Positions 33,872-46,608 are shown, numbered from the stretch's first letter. The stretch is 64,000 nucleotides of DNA from Diphasiastrum complanatum (GCA_029204225.1 CM055097.1:31137599-31201598); one strand, 5' to 3'. Numbers and translations are program-made. The notes: a model not told the origin generated them from the sequence alone.

Positions 33872-33885
33872 ATAGTGAGGAGGAG

Positions 33886-34485
33886 TGTTAAAAATTCACA
33901 ATTCTAGCTTGACTAGTTTTGGTCATATGACTTGTAAATAGCTAGATGGTCATGATGTGGCTTGTCACACATGCCAAATAGCATAGGATTCCATTCATAA
34001 GGATGTTCTCAAGTTGACCTAAGTGATAGAACCTTTGGAATGAGTCCAAATCATGCTTAGATATAAGAGAGAGAAAATAGGAGCTATTTTTGGTAATTTT
34101 AACATTGTTGAGGGATCTCCAAGATTCCAACCCTAACTTGGTAGGGATGAAAGATCCACCAAAATTAGCATTAGGGATAGGTTTAGGGCTACTCATACCT
34201 GCCCAAAACCGTGATGCATCATGTATATATAGGTGATGATCTCTCACCAAAATCAATCAAGCAATTTCATGATTTTTCTCTCATATTGGTGCAATTGCTC
34301 TCTATGTTCTTTCTTTGAGTTCTTGTGATTCCTAATCATTATAGGATTGCCATTTAGTGAGGTTCAAGCATAGATTCTTGATGGATTTTGATGATTCAAG
34401 TTGTGCTAATCTTATGAGATTATAATCTATTGTTTCTCTCATCATTTCAAGTGTTTTAAAATCCTTATTTGCTATAATGTTTACA
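33886..34485 (+). repeat. 3' LTR of element F
   Basis: 600 bp, TGTTAAAAATTC...GTTTACA. It is colinear with 28999-29696 except for one deletion between GGATTG and CCATTTAG. Confidence 0.9.
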
Positions 34486-34490
34486 AAGCC

Positions 34491-34895
34491 GACGCTGTCG
34501 CATTTCGAAAAAAGTTGACACTACGAAAAAACATAGTTCATTTCTGTAGATTGTTGCGACACTTAGTGTATTTTTACAAAGTTGTTCTAAATTCTAATTT
34601 GTGGAAGTCCTTGAAGATGGCCAAGTCTTCAATGATCTTCAAACAATTGAACTTAACATTTGGACATGAAAATATGATAGGATTGGTTACCCTTTGCTGG
34701 AGATCAACCGGAAGCCCATTGTAGATGTTCTTCAAATAATTTGGTTGTCTAAGTTATGATTCCTATAGGTATTAGATGAGCAGACATAGAACCAATGTTG
34801 GTTTCACATGACCCTAAATCAACGATCAATACACGTGCAGAAAGAATCTTGAAATCGAAATTAGTCATAGACAACTGTGGACTTAATTGCCAACA
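34491..34895 (-). repeat. 3' LTR of element E, second part
   Basis: Continues the LTR broken at 28998 and ends ATTGCCAACA beside the inverted purine tract at 34896. It matches 63,600-64,000. Confidence 0.85.
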
Positions 34896-34908
34896 GTCCC
34901 CCTTAAGG

Positions 34909-36150
34909 TCACAGTTGGTGCCTTGGTATCTTTGTCAGGTTCAGCATGCCGAATGAAATGATACTGGATTTCTATGTGCTTGGATTTTCCATGAAATCTG
35001 GGATTCAGTGATAGTCAAATACAGCTCAACTTGTCACACAGAATGGTGGTAGCATTAAATTGAGTGTGATGTAAGTCGTGAAGTAATAACTTGATCCATA
35101 CAGCTTCTTTTGAAGCTTGACATGCTGCGATGTACTCTACCTTGGTCGAAGAAAGCACAACTGATTTCTACTTCCTTGAGTTCCACGAAATCGGTCCCCC
35201 TACCAGATGGAAATAGAACCCGAAGGTAGATTTTCTAGACAATTCCTTTCCAATCTGAGTCGGAGTAGCCTTGCAGGACGAGTGGGTCGATAGCATTTCC
35301 ATCATAACATAACACGTGATCTAAATTTCCCTGAATATATCTCATCACTCTCTTTAATGCTTTCCAATGAGAGATCCTAGGATTAGATATGAATTGACTT
35401 AACGTGCTAACAGTGTATGCTAAATCTAGTCTAGTACACAACATTGCATATATCAAAGAGCCTATGAGTGAATGATAAGGGTATTGTACTTCACTATCAG
35501 AATCAGCACACATAGATTAAGTCAATACTGTACTTGGATCCATTGGAGTATCAATTGGTTTGCAATCAAACATATAAATTTTTTTTAAAATGTCTTTTAG
35601 ATATGTTTGCTGGCTAAGATAGACCTTCTTCTTAAGTCTATTTCTAGTAATGTGAATTTTTAGCAAAGAATGGACAGCTCCCAAATCAGTCACATCAAAT
35701 TCCTTTGACAGATCATCTTAGTATTGTACAAAAGAGAAGTGTTGTTAGACAAAATAAACGTATCATCTACGTAAAGAGCTATGTGAACTGAATTGGTGCC
35801 TATATGCTTCAAATAAATATTACAGTCAACTGAATTGCTTGCAAATTCCAATTGAATGAGATAAGAGTTGATTCTATTGATCCATGCCCTTGCGGCCTGT
35901 TTCAGACCATAGATTGCTTTGTGCAGCTTGCACACTTTGTGCTCTTGATCTTTTGAGGTCTTTTGCGGCTACTAACGCAATCAGAGTCCTAATTGACTAC
36001 ATCTTGATAACAGGACTAAATTTTTTTTGATAATCCACTCCTTGGACTTGAGTGAATTCTTTAGCCACCAACCGTGCTTTCCATTTAGAAATAGAACTAT
36101 CAGAGTTAATCTTCTTCTTGAAGATCCACTTGTTGTCGATAACTCTCTTG
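34909..36150 (-). pseudogene. Reverse transcriptase-RNase H of copia element E
   Basis: From right to left on the minus strand: WKARLVAKEFTQVQGVDY, KAIYGLKQAARAWINRINSY, ALYVDDTFILSN (catalytic YVDD), SLIGSLIYAMLCTRLDLAYT, HWKALKRVMRYIQGNLDH and GYSDSDWKGIV. Frameshifts and stops separate the blocks, and the RNase H C-terminal half is badly decayed. It is interrupted at its N-terminal side by the J/K insertion near 36150. Confidence 0.8.
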
Positions 36151-36154
36151 TGAT

Positions 36155-37880
36155 GTCATTCTAAAATGTCATCCATGGGTGGATATTTGATGGAATCAAG
36201 TGAGAGACTCACTTCCACAAATTATTCCATTTGGAAAGTGAGAATTGAATCACTCCTAGTGATCCATGATATTTATGACATAGTTCAAGGAGTAGAGGAA
36301 GAGCCTCAAACTCCCCAAGAACAAGCCAAATACAAGAAGAGAGCAATATTAGCTCTACATTGCATAAAGTTAAATGTATGCAATGACCTCTTGAAAGAGG
36401 TGTCTTCTTGTACCTCATCCAAAGAGGCTTGGGATTCATTGAAGAGCATTTATGAATCCAACAATACTTCAAGAATCCTCATGCTAAGAAATCAAGTTTC
36501 CCAAAGCATGAAAGGAAGTGGAGAGAGTGGACAAGAGTATGTTCTTAGGATCAAATCTCTTAACAAGGAGTTAAGTGCAATAGGAGAGAAGATCCAAGAT
36601 CAAGAACTAGTACAAATCATTTTGAATGGTCTAAGTGATGAGTTTATCAACTTAGTCCAATCATTTGCCATTCAAGACTCTCTTCCATCCATTGAAAAGT
36701 TGCACAATGTTCTTGTGGCTGAGGAGAGTAGGCTTCTACACCTCAAGACAAGAATGGATAGCATGTCACTTAATGGAGGAGAGGAGAAGGCTAACTTTAC
36801 ATCTAAAGGCAAGAAAAAGCAAAATCCATTCAAGACAAATCAAGACAAGGAGGCCGAGATGAAGAATGGAGGATCTACCTCCAAAGGCAAAGTGAAGAAC
36901 AAGGCAAAACTAAAGTGTTTCTTTTGTGGAAAGAAAGGACGCTTTGCCTCAGAATGCTACTTGAAGAAGAATCAACAAGCCAAAGGAGATCAAGGGAACA
37001 TTGCTCAAGAGGAAGAATATGAGGATGGATTCAACACATCCTTAATGGTTGCATCTACACCAACTTCAAGTCAAGACACATGGTGGATAGATAGTGGGGC
37101 TAGTTCCCACATGTCCTTTAACAAGCATTATTTTTCTACTCTTCTATCTTGTAATGACTCTAAGAAGTCAATATACACTGCTAGTGATCAAGCATGCAAG
37201 ATAGATGGCATTGGATCTATACCTCTTTGTTTAGGCACATCTAAAAGGATAGATCTAGATAATGTTTTGTATGTTCCTACCATTTCAAGAAACTTGCTTA
37301 GTGTAGGACAATTAATGGACAATGGACTAGATGTACATTTCAAGAATGGAGTTTGTTCCATCTTGAAAAATGATAAGTGCATAGCTAGTGGCATTAAGCA
37401 AGGTAGACTTTGCAAGTTGGATGCTAATGTTGCAAGTGAAAGTGTGAACTTGGCTAGGGAGGAGCTAACTCAAGTGGAGCTTTGGCATAAGAGATTAGGC
37501 CATCCTAATCTTCAATCTATGGAGTCAATGGCAAGCAAGGAACTAGCTCTCGGCCTACCAAGAACTTTCAAGAAGTGTGGAAAAATGTGTGAGGCATGTG
37601 GCCTTGCAAAGTCACACAAATCTTCTTACAAGAAATCTTCATCAAGATCTCTCTCTCCCTTGGATCTCATACATTTTGATGTACATAGTTTTTCACATGC
37701 AAGTAATGGAGGTGCCTTGATGTATGTAACTTTTATAGATGATTGTACTAGATTCACATGGATTGAGTTACTATAAAAGAAAAGTCTTGTTTATGAAGCT
37801 TTCATTAAGTTCAAGTCTCTAGTAGAGAAACAACTTAGTACTTCTATCAAGCACTAAGATGTGATAATGGAAAACTGTAA
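36155..37880 (+). mobile_element. Truncated copia fragment J (family of element I)
   Basis: Nearly identical to 47195-48910 of element I, from just before the gag ATG to the integrase RCDNGG block. It then jumps to the last ~18 bp of the family LTR (AAACTGTAAAATTTATCA). There is no 5' LTR, primer site or leader. The junction with the shortened LTR of K follows at once. No target duplication was found. Confidence 0.7.
36166..37776 (+). pseudogene. Gag-protease-integrase fragment of J
   Basis: A 536-codon frame with Gag (MSSMGGYLMESSERLTSTNY), zinc knuckle CFFCGKKGRFASEC (Arg for the usual metal-binding His), protease WWIDSGASSHMSF, pre-integrase LWHKRLGHPNLQSM and the first integrase Asp in LIHFDVHSF. 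It stops at TAA (CTATAA, where element I has CTATCA), and the rest of pol is deleted. Confidence 0.85.
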
Positions 37881-38199
37881 AATTTATCACCTACTTCAGC
37901 TTATTCCACACGTATGAGCTGTCCTCTACACATAGGATATGACACCTAACCAAAGGATGTGGCTCATGCAATCAATAGATTGATGCCATGTGTCATATGT
38001 CTAGAAAACTAGTTTTTGGCCATTTTAGCCACTAGAACTTGAATTAAATCATATGTACAACATATATGATTATGGTACATGACAAGTACACTAGTTTCAC
38101 ACGTGAGAACAGGCTCCACACATGTGTGTTCATCTATATACAAGATTTTTGGCCTCTATCAAGCTTATTTTTGCATTTTTCACACTCCTCCTCAAAAAT

Positions 38200-39665
38200 C
38201 TAGCCTGGTAAATCTAGCTTGATAGAAAACATGATGATCTTGAACTTGACTCCATGTGCTGAATTGGTCTTTGCTAGTTCAAAAGGTGTGAAGATCAGCC
38301 AATGAGCTTGACGTTGATCTGAAATCACCATATCCATGATAGTGCTTCTTTGATGTTCACATCTTTGATGAGCTTGAGAGCTTTGCACCATCCTAGCACC
38401 TCCAAAATTGATTCCTTCCAATTTTCATGTAGATGCTTGACCTTGAGGCTTGCTCCTTCTTCATGTGCATGCTCCACATGAGATATGCTCCTCTTTTCCT
38501 TGAAATGTGAGCCACATGGACTCAACCATATTTCTTGAGTTTCTTTTTGGAATCACAATTTGAGAAGGTCTCTCCTCCTCAATCCTTGGCACACTTGAAC
38601 CTTGAGAAGGATTCTCATCCTCAATCCTTGACACATTTGAACCTTGAGATGACTCCTTAAGATCCTCTTCATGGTGCTCCTTTTTTATGGAAATCCGAAC
38701 CTCCATGTCTTATAATGATCAGAACAATTATGACCATTCAATATGCACTTCCTATGATTATCAAGATTACTTATGCTAGAACCATAAGTCCAAAAATCAC
38801 CACAACTTGGCATGATTTTTCCAATATTGAAATCAAAAGGTATTTCCATCTCAATAAGGCTAACTACTTGCTTATGGATATAAGTGTCCACGTTGGATGC
38901 TTCACTTAATCTCATAAGAAGTTTACAACTTGCCTTTAAGATTGAAAACTTACAATTTTTATCTTTATGAATGAACACATCATTCATGATCTTATTGAAA
39001 CCAAAAGATCCTACATTATGAAGATATTTCCATTTCCTTGACTTCATAACTAATGTAAGCTTACAAGGAAAACATATTTTGCTATCTTTTAAGGCATCAC
39101 ACTCAACTAGTATTGCCTTAATCCACCTTTGAGATACAAAAATCTCTTCAAAGCAAAGTGGTTCTTTATAAGTTGACATGAGAGCATAAATGAAACTATT
39201 TTCATTTTGTGATTGCTCCTTATTCTTGATTGATTTTTTTTGGACAATAACAATAAATTTGAACTTGTCCAAAGTTCCAAGCAAAATACTTTCCAAGGAC
39301 ATAAAATAAATCCAAGTTACTTTCATGAAAGTGACATCTATCTTTGCATCTTGAACCAAACAATGCACTTCCAAATGAAAAATTTCAATAGATTTGACAT
39401 GTGTTGTGATGGACTCTTGAAGACAAATCTTGCAAGTCCTTGTGAGACTCCAAGCCTCATTTACCTTCCCACAAAGGAAACACCTTTCCTTGGACTTGTC
39501 CTTCTTGTATTTTCATTTTGAACTTGAAGCTCCATCCTTCACCTCGGCCCCCTTGCTTTGGTTCTCCTTGGATGGATTGGTCTTCTTTTTGTAGCATCTT
39601 GAGAAAAAATATCCTCCCTTGCCACAAAGGTTGCACTCAGGATCCTTTCTTTCCTTCAATAGGAT
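38200..39665 (-). pseudogene. Rearranged coding region of element K
   Basis: Minus-strand pieces include two cysteine clusters near 39600 and 39480 (ECNLCGKGGYFFSRC and ERCFLCGK), the pol linker phrase CFEEIFVSQRWIKAILVECD, and LLMRLSEASNVDTYI followed by EIPFDFNIGKIM. The latter aligns with LLLRLSEASKVDTYI in element C. A repeated motif of the type NPSQGSSVPRIEEE occurs at 38,560-38,640. No RT, RNase H or integrase catalytic motif is visible. Confidence 0.5.
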
Positions 39666-41345
39666 GCCACCTATTGATGCTATGTGAATAAAAACCTATG
39701 ATATGATTCTACAAATGTAATTTGTGACTCTCAAGAGACTAGATTTGAACATCTTCAACAATCTAGAAGGATCTACAAAAGATCTAGCTCACAAATCTAA
39801 GAATCAATCTTCACAGTAATGACTAGTCAATTGGAAACTTTGCTTTGATCATTAAGACAAAAGTACACAATCTTTGAATCAAATCACTAAAGAAATCAGA
39901 TCCACTCTCCTATTGGACTCATCAAATACCAATGACTCTTTTTTTTTAAAGCTGAAATGGATATGAAAAGATTTGACACCTAGATTTTCCTTTTCACTTG
40001 ACTAGTTCTCTTAACAATTGAGATTCTTGAACAAAAGATGGGTTTTGTTTCAAACACCTGAAAATCAAACTTAATCACTTCTTTTGGACTCACTCTTGAC
40101 CCAAATAATCTCACTCTTGAGATTTAGAATGAATTTGATTTGATTTGAAAACAAACTATACCACCAATTTTTCACAAAGGTTAAAAAGTAGACAACTAGA
40201 GATTCACAAAGATCTCAACCATGCATGAATGCTCAAATATGGACTCCTCCTCATTCTAGACATCAAATGGGATCACAAATTGACCCTCACACTCTCACAA
40301 AGAAAGTTGAATAGAACTAATTTGAGTTTCATACATACTATGTCAATTTTTGCTCAACAAATTGAATTCAATCACTCCTATTGGATTCCACCAATTAATC
40401 TACTTTTTAAGACTTGGAATGAAATTCAAAATCAAAAGTTGTGATTTTTCTCACTAAGATATTGTGCTTCAAAGAACTAATGCCACTTAGAAAGATTTGA
40501 TCACTTAGGAAGAGACAAACTCTCCACCAATAACAACACAAAATGAGATTCTAGATCTTGCCCTCTACAAAGGAAGGAACTCTTAGAAAATTGGATCTCT
40601 CTCTACACATTTGCCATAGACACCTTAATGACTCTTTTCAAACCTTACAATTACTCAAACAAATTGAGTAGGGTTGAGCAATGTGACTTGGATCTCAATC
40701 TCTTTTCTAGAACTCTCAATTTAAGCCAATCTATGTCAAATTCTACAAAAGATTTGCATAGATGCTCTATATGTAAAGGTTTCACTTGGAGGACAGATCC
40801 AAAGATGTTTTCTAGCAAATTGATGCTTCTAAACTTGACCCTATCACTCTTGAACAAATCTAGAGTGATGGTACAATGGATTTCATCCTCTCACCTTGCA
40901 TATCACTCCTTAATCTATAATTTTTAGCAAAATCTCTCTTAACTTTAACATACACTGAAAAAATCAGAGAAGATCAATTAATGCACCTATTTCAAGCTTC
41001 AATTTTAATTTTTTGTCTAATCCAATCCAAGAACTAATAAAGAGAGTAGATTTACTATAGAAAATGCTTGATTTTGCACTAAAAATCACTCAAATTGGGT
41101 ATGTGAGTCAAATTCTACAAATTTTTTAAGTTTCTTAGTCAAAACCAGAGCTGTATGGCCTCACACGTGTGAAAAGGGTTCCTACAGCCCACAACAAGAT
41201 CTGGATCAAAAATTTTGAAAATAGCTATCAAATCCAACTCGCTACACAAAATTTGACTAGTTTCCAAAAAACTGCTAATTTTGGCTTTGATTTGGATTAA
41301 CCCTATCAATTTCAACAAAACCTCTTCTACTAGGCTCTGATATTA
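39666..41345 (-). other. Non-coding interior of element K
   Basis: AT-rich sequence between the coding remnants and the 5' LTR, presumably leader and decayed gag. Repeated phrases such as CTCCTATTGGA and CACTCTTGA suggest low-complexity origin. No open frame with motif. Confidence 0.45.
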
Positions 41346-42166
41346 TGTGCAAAAAGTACAAAAAGGACCAAGAGTGGATCCTAATCTGATCCTCAAGAGG
41401 GATTGGTTGTCAGATTACTTGATCTATCAATCTACTTGAGATTAAGATCAATCTAGATCAATTCTAGACACAAAATCCTAACAAGAACAATCATTAATTG
41501 AAGGTAGGTGTACTTTCTGGTTTCACACATGTGAAACACTGTCTGAGTACAGAATCCAACCTGAAAATCAAGTACACATTGATAGAATCTCAGAACAATC
41601 AAAACAAATGTAGACAAATGGAGAGAATCACTGAAATTTGCTTCCAAAACCAAAATTGGTGTCTCACAATGATTATGGCCAAATGTGGCTCTATATATAC
41701 AATAAGGGAGAGCTCGTGGTACTGATCATCCCTCTGATCCCACATGTGTGAAGGTGCTTTGTCATATGATGATTCATCATGCAAAACTGACACTTGGACA
41801 AAACCTTCTATTTTGAGCACTTTTGGTCCATTTTCCTTCTATATGGAGATCTACTTGGAAATCTTCTAGAAGTCAAAATTTGCTATTCCACACGTGTGAG
41901 TTGTCCTCTACACATGGGATATGACACCTAACCAAAGGATGTGGCTCATGCAATCAATAGATTGATGCCATGTGTCATATGTCTAGAAAACTAGTTTTTG
42001 GCCATTTTAGCCACTAGAACTTGAATTAAATCATATGTACAACATATATGATTATGGCACATGACAAGTACACTAGTTTCACAAGTGGGAACAGTCTCCA
42101 CACATGTGTGTTCATCTATATACAAAATTGTTGGCCTCTACCAAGCTTATTTTTGCATTTTTCACA

Positions 42167-42970
42167 ATTGTTGGAAGATTACATGCTACGTAAATAGGAT
42201 GAAATGACATAGCATCATTTATCGATGGCTGTTTGAAATCATAGTATGTACGTTCTTGAAAAGTTACATCCCTAGAGACAAATACTACATTGGCGGATGG
42301 ATCTAAAACTTTATAAGCTTTATGTTCATCATGATAGTCAATGAAAATACATTTATTTGTCCTATGATCCAGCTTCTTCCTAAGTTGTTTGGAATGTGAA
42401 CAAAACATATACAACTAGAGATTTTTAAATGGTTGACACTAGGCTTGCCTTGAATCTCTTAAAGAATTCAAAGGCTTCTAATGAGCACGACTGTAGACCA
42501 TCTAGAATAATCATCTATGAAAGCGATAAAATAAATTGCATCTCCTAAGGACGGAGTTGGCATCGGACCGCAAAAATTGCTTTGTACAAGATCCAATACA
42601 TGCTTTGTCTTGATGGAATGTGATTTGAGAAACTTGCTTCTAGGGTGCTTCCCATAAATGCAAGATTCACAAAAGAAAGATTTCCTATCTAATAAAGAAG
42701 GGAAATATAATCCATCAACTAAATTATTCAACGCATGTAGGAAAGTGATCTTGCATTCACGTGTCCAAATCGACTATGCCACAGAATAGCATTATCGTTT
42801 ACATTTTCATTAGATATGCTAGCTAATGCAACTAAATTAGAGAGTGCGTAAAGATTTCTGACTCTAGTGCATGTAGTCAGAGTAGTATCTTCATCAAAGA
42901 TTGAACACTGCTCAGATGAGAAGGTAATAGTGTAACCCTCATCAGTTATCTTAGAGACTGATAACAGGTT
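42167..42970 (-). pseudogene. Integrase region of copia element E
   Basis: Pre-integrase and zinc finger end with CESCIYGKHPRSKF; the first catalytic Asp segment is degraded to DLVQSNFCGPMPTPSLG, followed by FIAFIDDYSRWSTVVLI. After a large gap the C-terminal integrase region reads KLDHRTNKCIFIDYHDEHKA and VFVSRDVTFQE. The central D and E segments are missing. Stop-rich stretches at 42,730-42,970 contain the remains of the pre-integrase domain. Confidence 0.75.
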
Positions 42971-42973
42971 CTT

Positions 42974-43213
42974 TCATGGCTGAGGAACGTGAAGGATGTT
43001 GAGAACACAAATAGAAAAATCGTTGTTGAATGTGATCTTTACTGTCCCTTTGCCTTCAACGCGTATGGTGCTTGAATCTCCGAGGTAGATGAATTGATCT
43101 CTACTGTAAGCTGCATACTCGGTAAACCATTCCTTGTGAGAAGTCATGTTTTGGGTAGCGCCGCTATCCAGGTACCAGCTATCATGGTCTTCGTTGCCAT
43201 TACTATAAGCCAT
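42974..43213 (-). pseudogene. Protease of copia element E
   Basis: The active site reads WYLDSGATQNMTSHKEWFTEY, the D-S-G-A form of copia aspartic proteases. The C-terminal part is NILHVPQP. It is open over 79 codons. Confidence 0.85.
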
Positions 43214-43561
43214 TAGCAGGTGTGTGTCTTGCTCCTTGAATTCCGTCGCATTGGAGAAATCTGGCTGCTGTTGTTGTTGCTTCTTTGCCTTATTGTAGAT
43301 GCAGACACGACACTCTCTGATGTCGTGATTGGCTCTCTTGCAATATCTGTAGAAAAGCTTCTTGTGCGACCCACTATTCTCACCTTGAGTGTGAGGCTTC
43401 TACTATTGCTGCTGCACTTGATTTTTGCCCTTGGAATAGTCTTTCTTTTCGGTGTACAAGGCCATCAATTTGTCTTTGATGGACAGGCCACTAGTCTTTC
43501 TCTACATTTCTTCTTAAAGAAGATGATCGATCACCTTTTGAAGAGTGAGGTCGTGTTGTGT
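43214..43561 (-). pseudogene. Zinc knuckle and C-terminal Gag of element E
   Basis: On the minus strand YCKRANHDIRECRVC is a zinc knuckle that appears to have lost its first Cys. A poly-Gln run precedes the protease. It is split by element G at 43561; gag continues at 61917. The 115-codon plus-strand frame here is a shadow. Confidence 0.7.
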
Positions 43562-44298
43562 TGTTGAATTTCACACGTGTGGATTGTCCACTACATGTAC
43601 TTGTGATCTCCTAAGGTGTGTAGATACACCAAGATCAAGACTAGATTGAGATTCAAGATCTATCTTTGATTCTACGGCAAAAACACACTACTACATGCAT
43701 TCAATCACTTCCAACTCTCACTCACATGTGTGGGAAGTATTCAAAAAATAATCTAAGTAAAAACAAGCTGCTCTCCTTGGGTAGAGAGAGAAAAAACATC
43801 ATGAGCTCTCGGGTAGAGAGAGAAAGCTAGAAATTCAATAACTCACAAAATCCATGAAATCACCAAATCAATTAGATCCAAAATGAAGAGTACAATGATA
43901 TTAGTAGATCCATGAGCTACCACTATGTTTAACTATGATTGGACCATACTTTGTCACCTCTTGATCCTATTGGACCATTGATCCATGCAACTCTTAATTC
44001 TATTGGACTATATTCAAGCACACCTCAATTTCCTATTGGACCTCACAAGGTTCCACCTCTAAATCCTATTGGACCTCTTGGAATTCATCAAACAAAAGCT
44101 TTACACTTGTCTACACTCTAATTGGCACGTGTTTAGCCTCTTACTCTGTTTTGGCTCAATAGTGGCATTACAAGTGGAAATGCATAATTTGTCATCTATG
44201 CCAAATTTATTCCTATCAACATCCTACACCTAGATGCTTGATGTAAAAAACATAAGACCCCTATATCTAACATAGATAATCTTTTTCAATTCTTCACA
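43562..44298 (-). repeat. 3' LTR of element G
   Basis: Contains the palindrome CACACGTGTG at its start and repeated phrases of the type CCTATTGGACC. It is nearly colinear with 61191-61911 and with the LTR of element C. Confidence 0.9.
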
Positions 44299-44360
44299 CT
44301 CCTCTTAAAAAATTATCTATGAAGATTTGAGCATTGATCTTGATATAACTCCAAGATTAG

Positions 44361-45042
44361 TGTAAAAATTACAGCAAATAAAGATCCTAAAACACTTGAA
44401 ATGATGAGGGAAACAATAGATTATGATTTCATAAGATTAGCACAAGTTGAACCATCAAAATCCATCAAAAATCTATGCTTGAACCTCACTAAATGGCCCA
44501 AATCCTTGAAGAAGGCTTCACACGTGTGAAAGTACGGCCTCCCACAGTCTGAGTACTGTACACCAGACCTACATTCAATCCTATAATCATTAGTAATCAC
44601 AAGTACTCAAACAATTATGAACATAGAGAGCAATTGCACCATTATGAGAGAAAAAACATGAAATTGCTTGTTTGATTTTGGTGAGATATCATCACCTATA
44701 TATACATGATCCATCACGGTTTTGGGCAGGTATGAGTAGCCCTAAACCTATCCCTAATGCTAATTTTGGTGGATCTTTCATCCCTACCAAGTTAGGGTTG
44801 GAATCTTGGAGATCCCTCAACAATGCAAAAATTACCAAAAATAGCTCCTATTTTTTCTCCCTTGTATCTAAGCATAATTTGGACTCATTCCAAAGGTTCT
44901 AACACTTAGGTCTACTTGAGAACATCCTTATGAATGGAATCCTATGCTATTTGGCACGTGTGACAAGCCACATCATGACCATCTAACGATTTACAAGTCA
45001 TATGACCAAAACTAGTCAAGCTAGAATTGTGAACTTTTAACA
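44361..45042 (-). repeat. 3' LTR of element H
   Basis: TGTAAAAATTACAGC...TTTTAACA on the plus strand. It includes TTCACACGTGTGAAAGTACG near 44518. It is related to the LTRs of element F. Confidence 0.95.
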
Positions 45043-45056
45043 CTCCTCCTCACTAT

Positions 45057-45741
45057 CTAGCTTGGTTCAATCATTGCTTTACTAATCACTCCAAGTGATG
45101 ATCTGAACTTCATAAAAGGTGTCTTTTGAAGTGGTTTAGTAAGTATATCAGCTACACATTCATTGCTTGGAACATGCTCCAAAGCAATCTCCTTGGCTTG
45201 CACCATTTCTCTCACAAAGTGATGGCATATCTCAATGTGCTTAGATCTTGCATGGAAGATTGGGTTAGATGCAAGGTGTTGGGCTGATATATTGTCATTG
45301 TAGATGATTGGTGCCTCCTCTGAATCCATGATCTTTAGTTCCACCAATAATCTCTTGATCCAAAGTACCTCCTTTGTAGTGGTTGTCAAAGCTTTGTACT
45401 CGGCCTCGGTTGAAGATAGAGATATAGTTTCTTGCTTTTTTGAAAGCCATGAAACCACACCTTCTCCTATGAAAGTTGAATAGGCACTTGTTGATTTCCT
45501 ATCCCTATTGTCCCCTGCAAAATCTGAATCACTAAATGCATGAAGGTTAATCACATCTCCTCTATATAGAATCCCAAAATCCAATGTACCCGAGATGTAT
45601 CTTAGAATCCTCTTAGCCTTTTTCCAATGGATATTCAATGGCTTTTGCATGGATTGGCTCAACCTACATACACTAAAGCTAAGATCTGGTCTAGTTATAG
45701 TGATCCACATTAAGGAACCTATAAGTTGCCTAAACAAAGTG
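45057..45741 (-). pseudogene. C-terminal RT and RNase H of element H
   Basis: The 226-codon continuation of pol after element I. It reads FRQLIGSLMWITITRPDLSF, HAFSDSDFAGDNRDRKSTSA, SSTEAEYKALTTTTKEVLW, NDNISAQHLASNPIFHARSK and ends LTKPLQKTPFMKF. It is fully open, so this part was probably functional before I inserted. Confidence 0.9.
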
Positions 45742-45746
45742 ATGTC

Positions 45747-46608
45747 TGTTGAAAATTGTCACTTCTCACTTGACATTGGTTCATGTAAATATTGATCAAA
45801 CATTAGAATATGTTGATGATATGATTTCACACGTGTGGAGCATGTTCCCATGTGTGAAAGGATGTACTTTTCATGTTTGTATATATCCAAATTGATTTTG
45901 TATCATTCTAGTTAGTGTGAACATGAAATGACTAGTTTTTAGTCAAGTTGACTAGTCACCTACAAATTAGCTTTTCCTTGCATGTGCATGAGTAAATGCT
46001 CCCACATGGCAAGTGGATGTTCACATGTGTGTATAGAGTACTAGAAGATAAGAGTTGACCATTTTCCTTAGATCCTATTTTGTAGGGAATATTCCTATAT
46101 TCTAGGAGACTAGCTTTTTGGATTTTAGTCATATTCTAGAAGGTCAACTATTGGATAAGGATCAAGGATGGATCAAATGGATAGATATGAGTGATGTGGC
46201 ACTCTTCACACGTGTGAAGGCCTGCTGGACTGTACCAGACTCATGGATGTACTTGATCCATAAAAGGATCATCATTTTGCTAAGAAAATTGATGAGACTT
46301 TTGCACTCTACACTTTTGTGAGATTTCTAGTCATTTGTCTTGTGATTTTTATGCATGATTGCTATCTAGTATCATTGTACTTGTTGTTTCAGGTGCAGGC
46401 CGTACAGTGGACAGTACTCCACACGTGTGAAGCCGCTCTCACTAAAAAATGATGTGTTGATCCATTGCTCTTGCTTAAATCCAAGTGTAGTGAATCTAGA
46501 TCAAGATCTAATGTGTAGAACTTGATAGATTCATTGATTAAGCAACCAATAACTCTCTATGATTGTAAAGTACAATCATTATTGTCCTAAAAACTGTAAA
46601 ATTTATCA
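45747..46608 (+). repeat. 5' LTR of element I
   Basis: TGTTGAAAATTGTC...AATTTATCA. It carries three copies of the palindromic core CACACGTGTG, near 45828, 46206 and 46421. Confidence 0.95.

Larger units (their letters stand above)
28999..34485 (+). mobile_element. Copia element F (same family as H), inserted in LTR of E
   Basis: Target duplication AAGCC (28994-28998, 34486-34490). Left LTR 28999-29696 and right LTR 33886-34485. The primer site TGGTATCAGAGC is at 29697-29708 and the purine tract GTGAGGAGGAG is before 33886. The left LTR starts TATTAAAAATTC instead of TGTTAAAAATTC, so its first dinucleotide is mutated. The right LTR lacks about 90 bp that in the left copy include TTTCACACGTGTGAAG. 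Pol lacks the integrase core, so it cannot be autonomous. Confidence 0.9.
37881..42166 (-). mobile_element. Copia element K, non-autonomous remnant inserted in E
   Basis: The right LTR is 41346-42166 (TGTGCAAAAAG...TTTTTCACA), preceded by a mutated initiator-Met primer site, GCTCTGATATTA. The left LTR is only its last ~280 bp (37906-38184), followed by the inverted purine tract ACTCCTCCTC. The remainder of the left LTR was lost at the junction with J. Inside there are Gag/zinc knuckle and linker remnants but no RT. Confidence 0.7.

Noticed and set aside
43220-43567. 115-codon Leu/Val-rich plus-strand frame that looks like a membrane protein
   Set aside because: Shadow of the zinc-knuckle and poly-Gln region of element E on the minus strand.
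44672-44902. 76-codon frame repeated at 56272-56502 and inverted at 29071 and 33942
   Set aside because: It is LTR sequence of the F/H family; four copies reflect the LTRs, not a conserved gene.
46118-46321. 67-codon frame identical to 51557-51760
   Set aside because: It is inside both LTRs of element I; identity follows from recent insertion.
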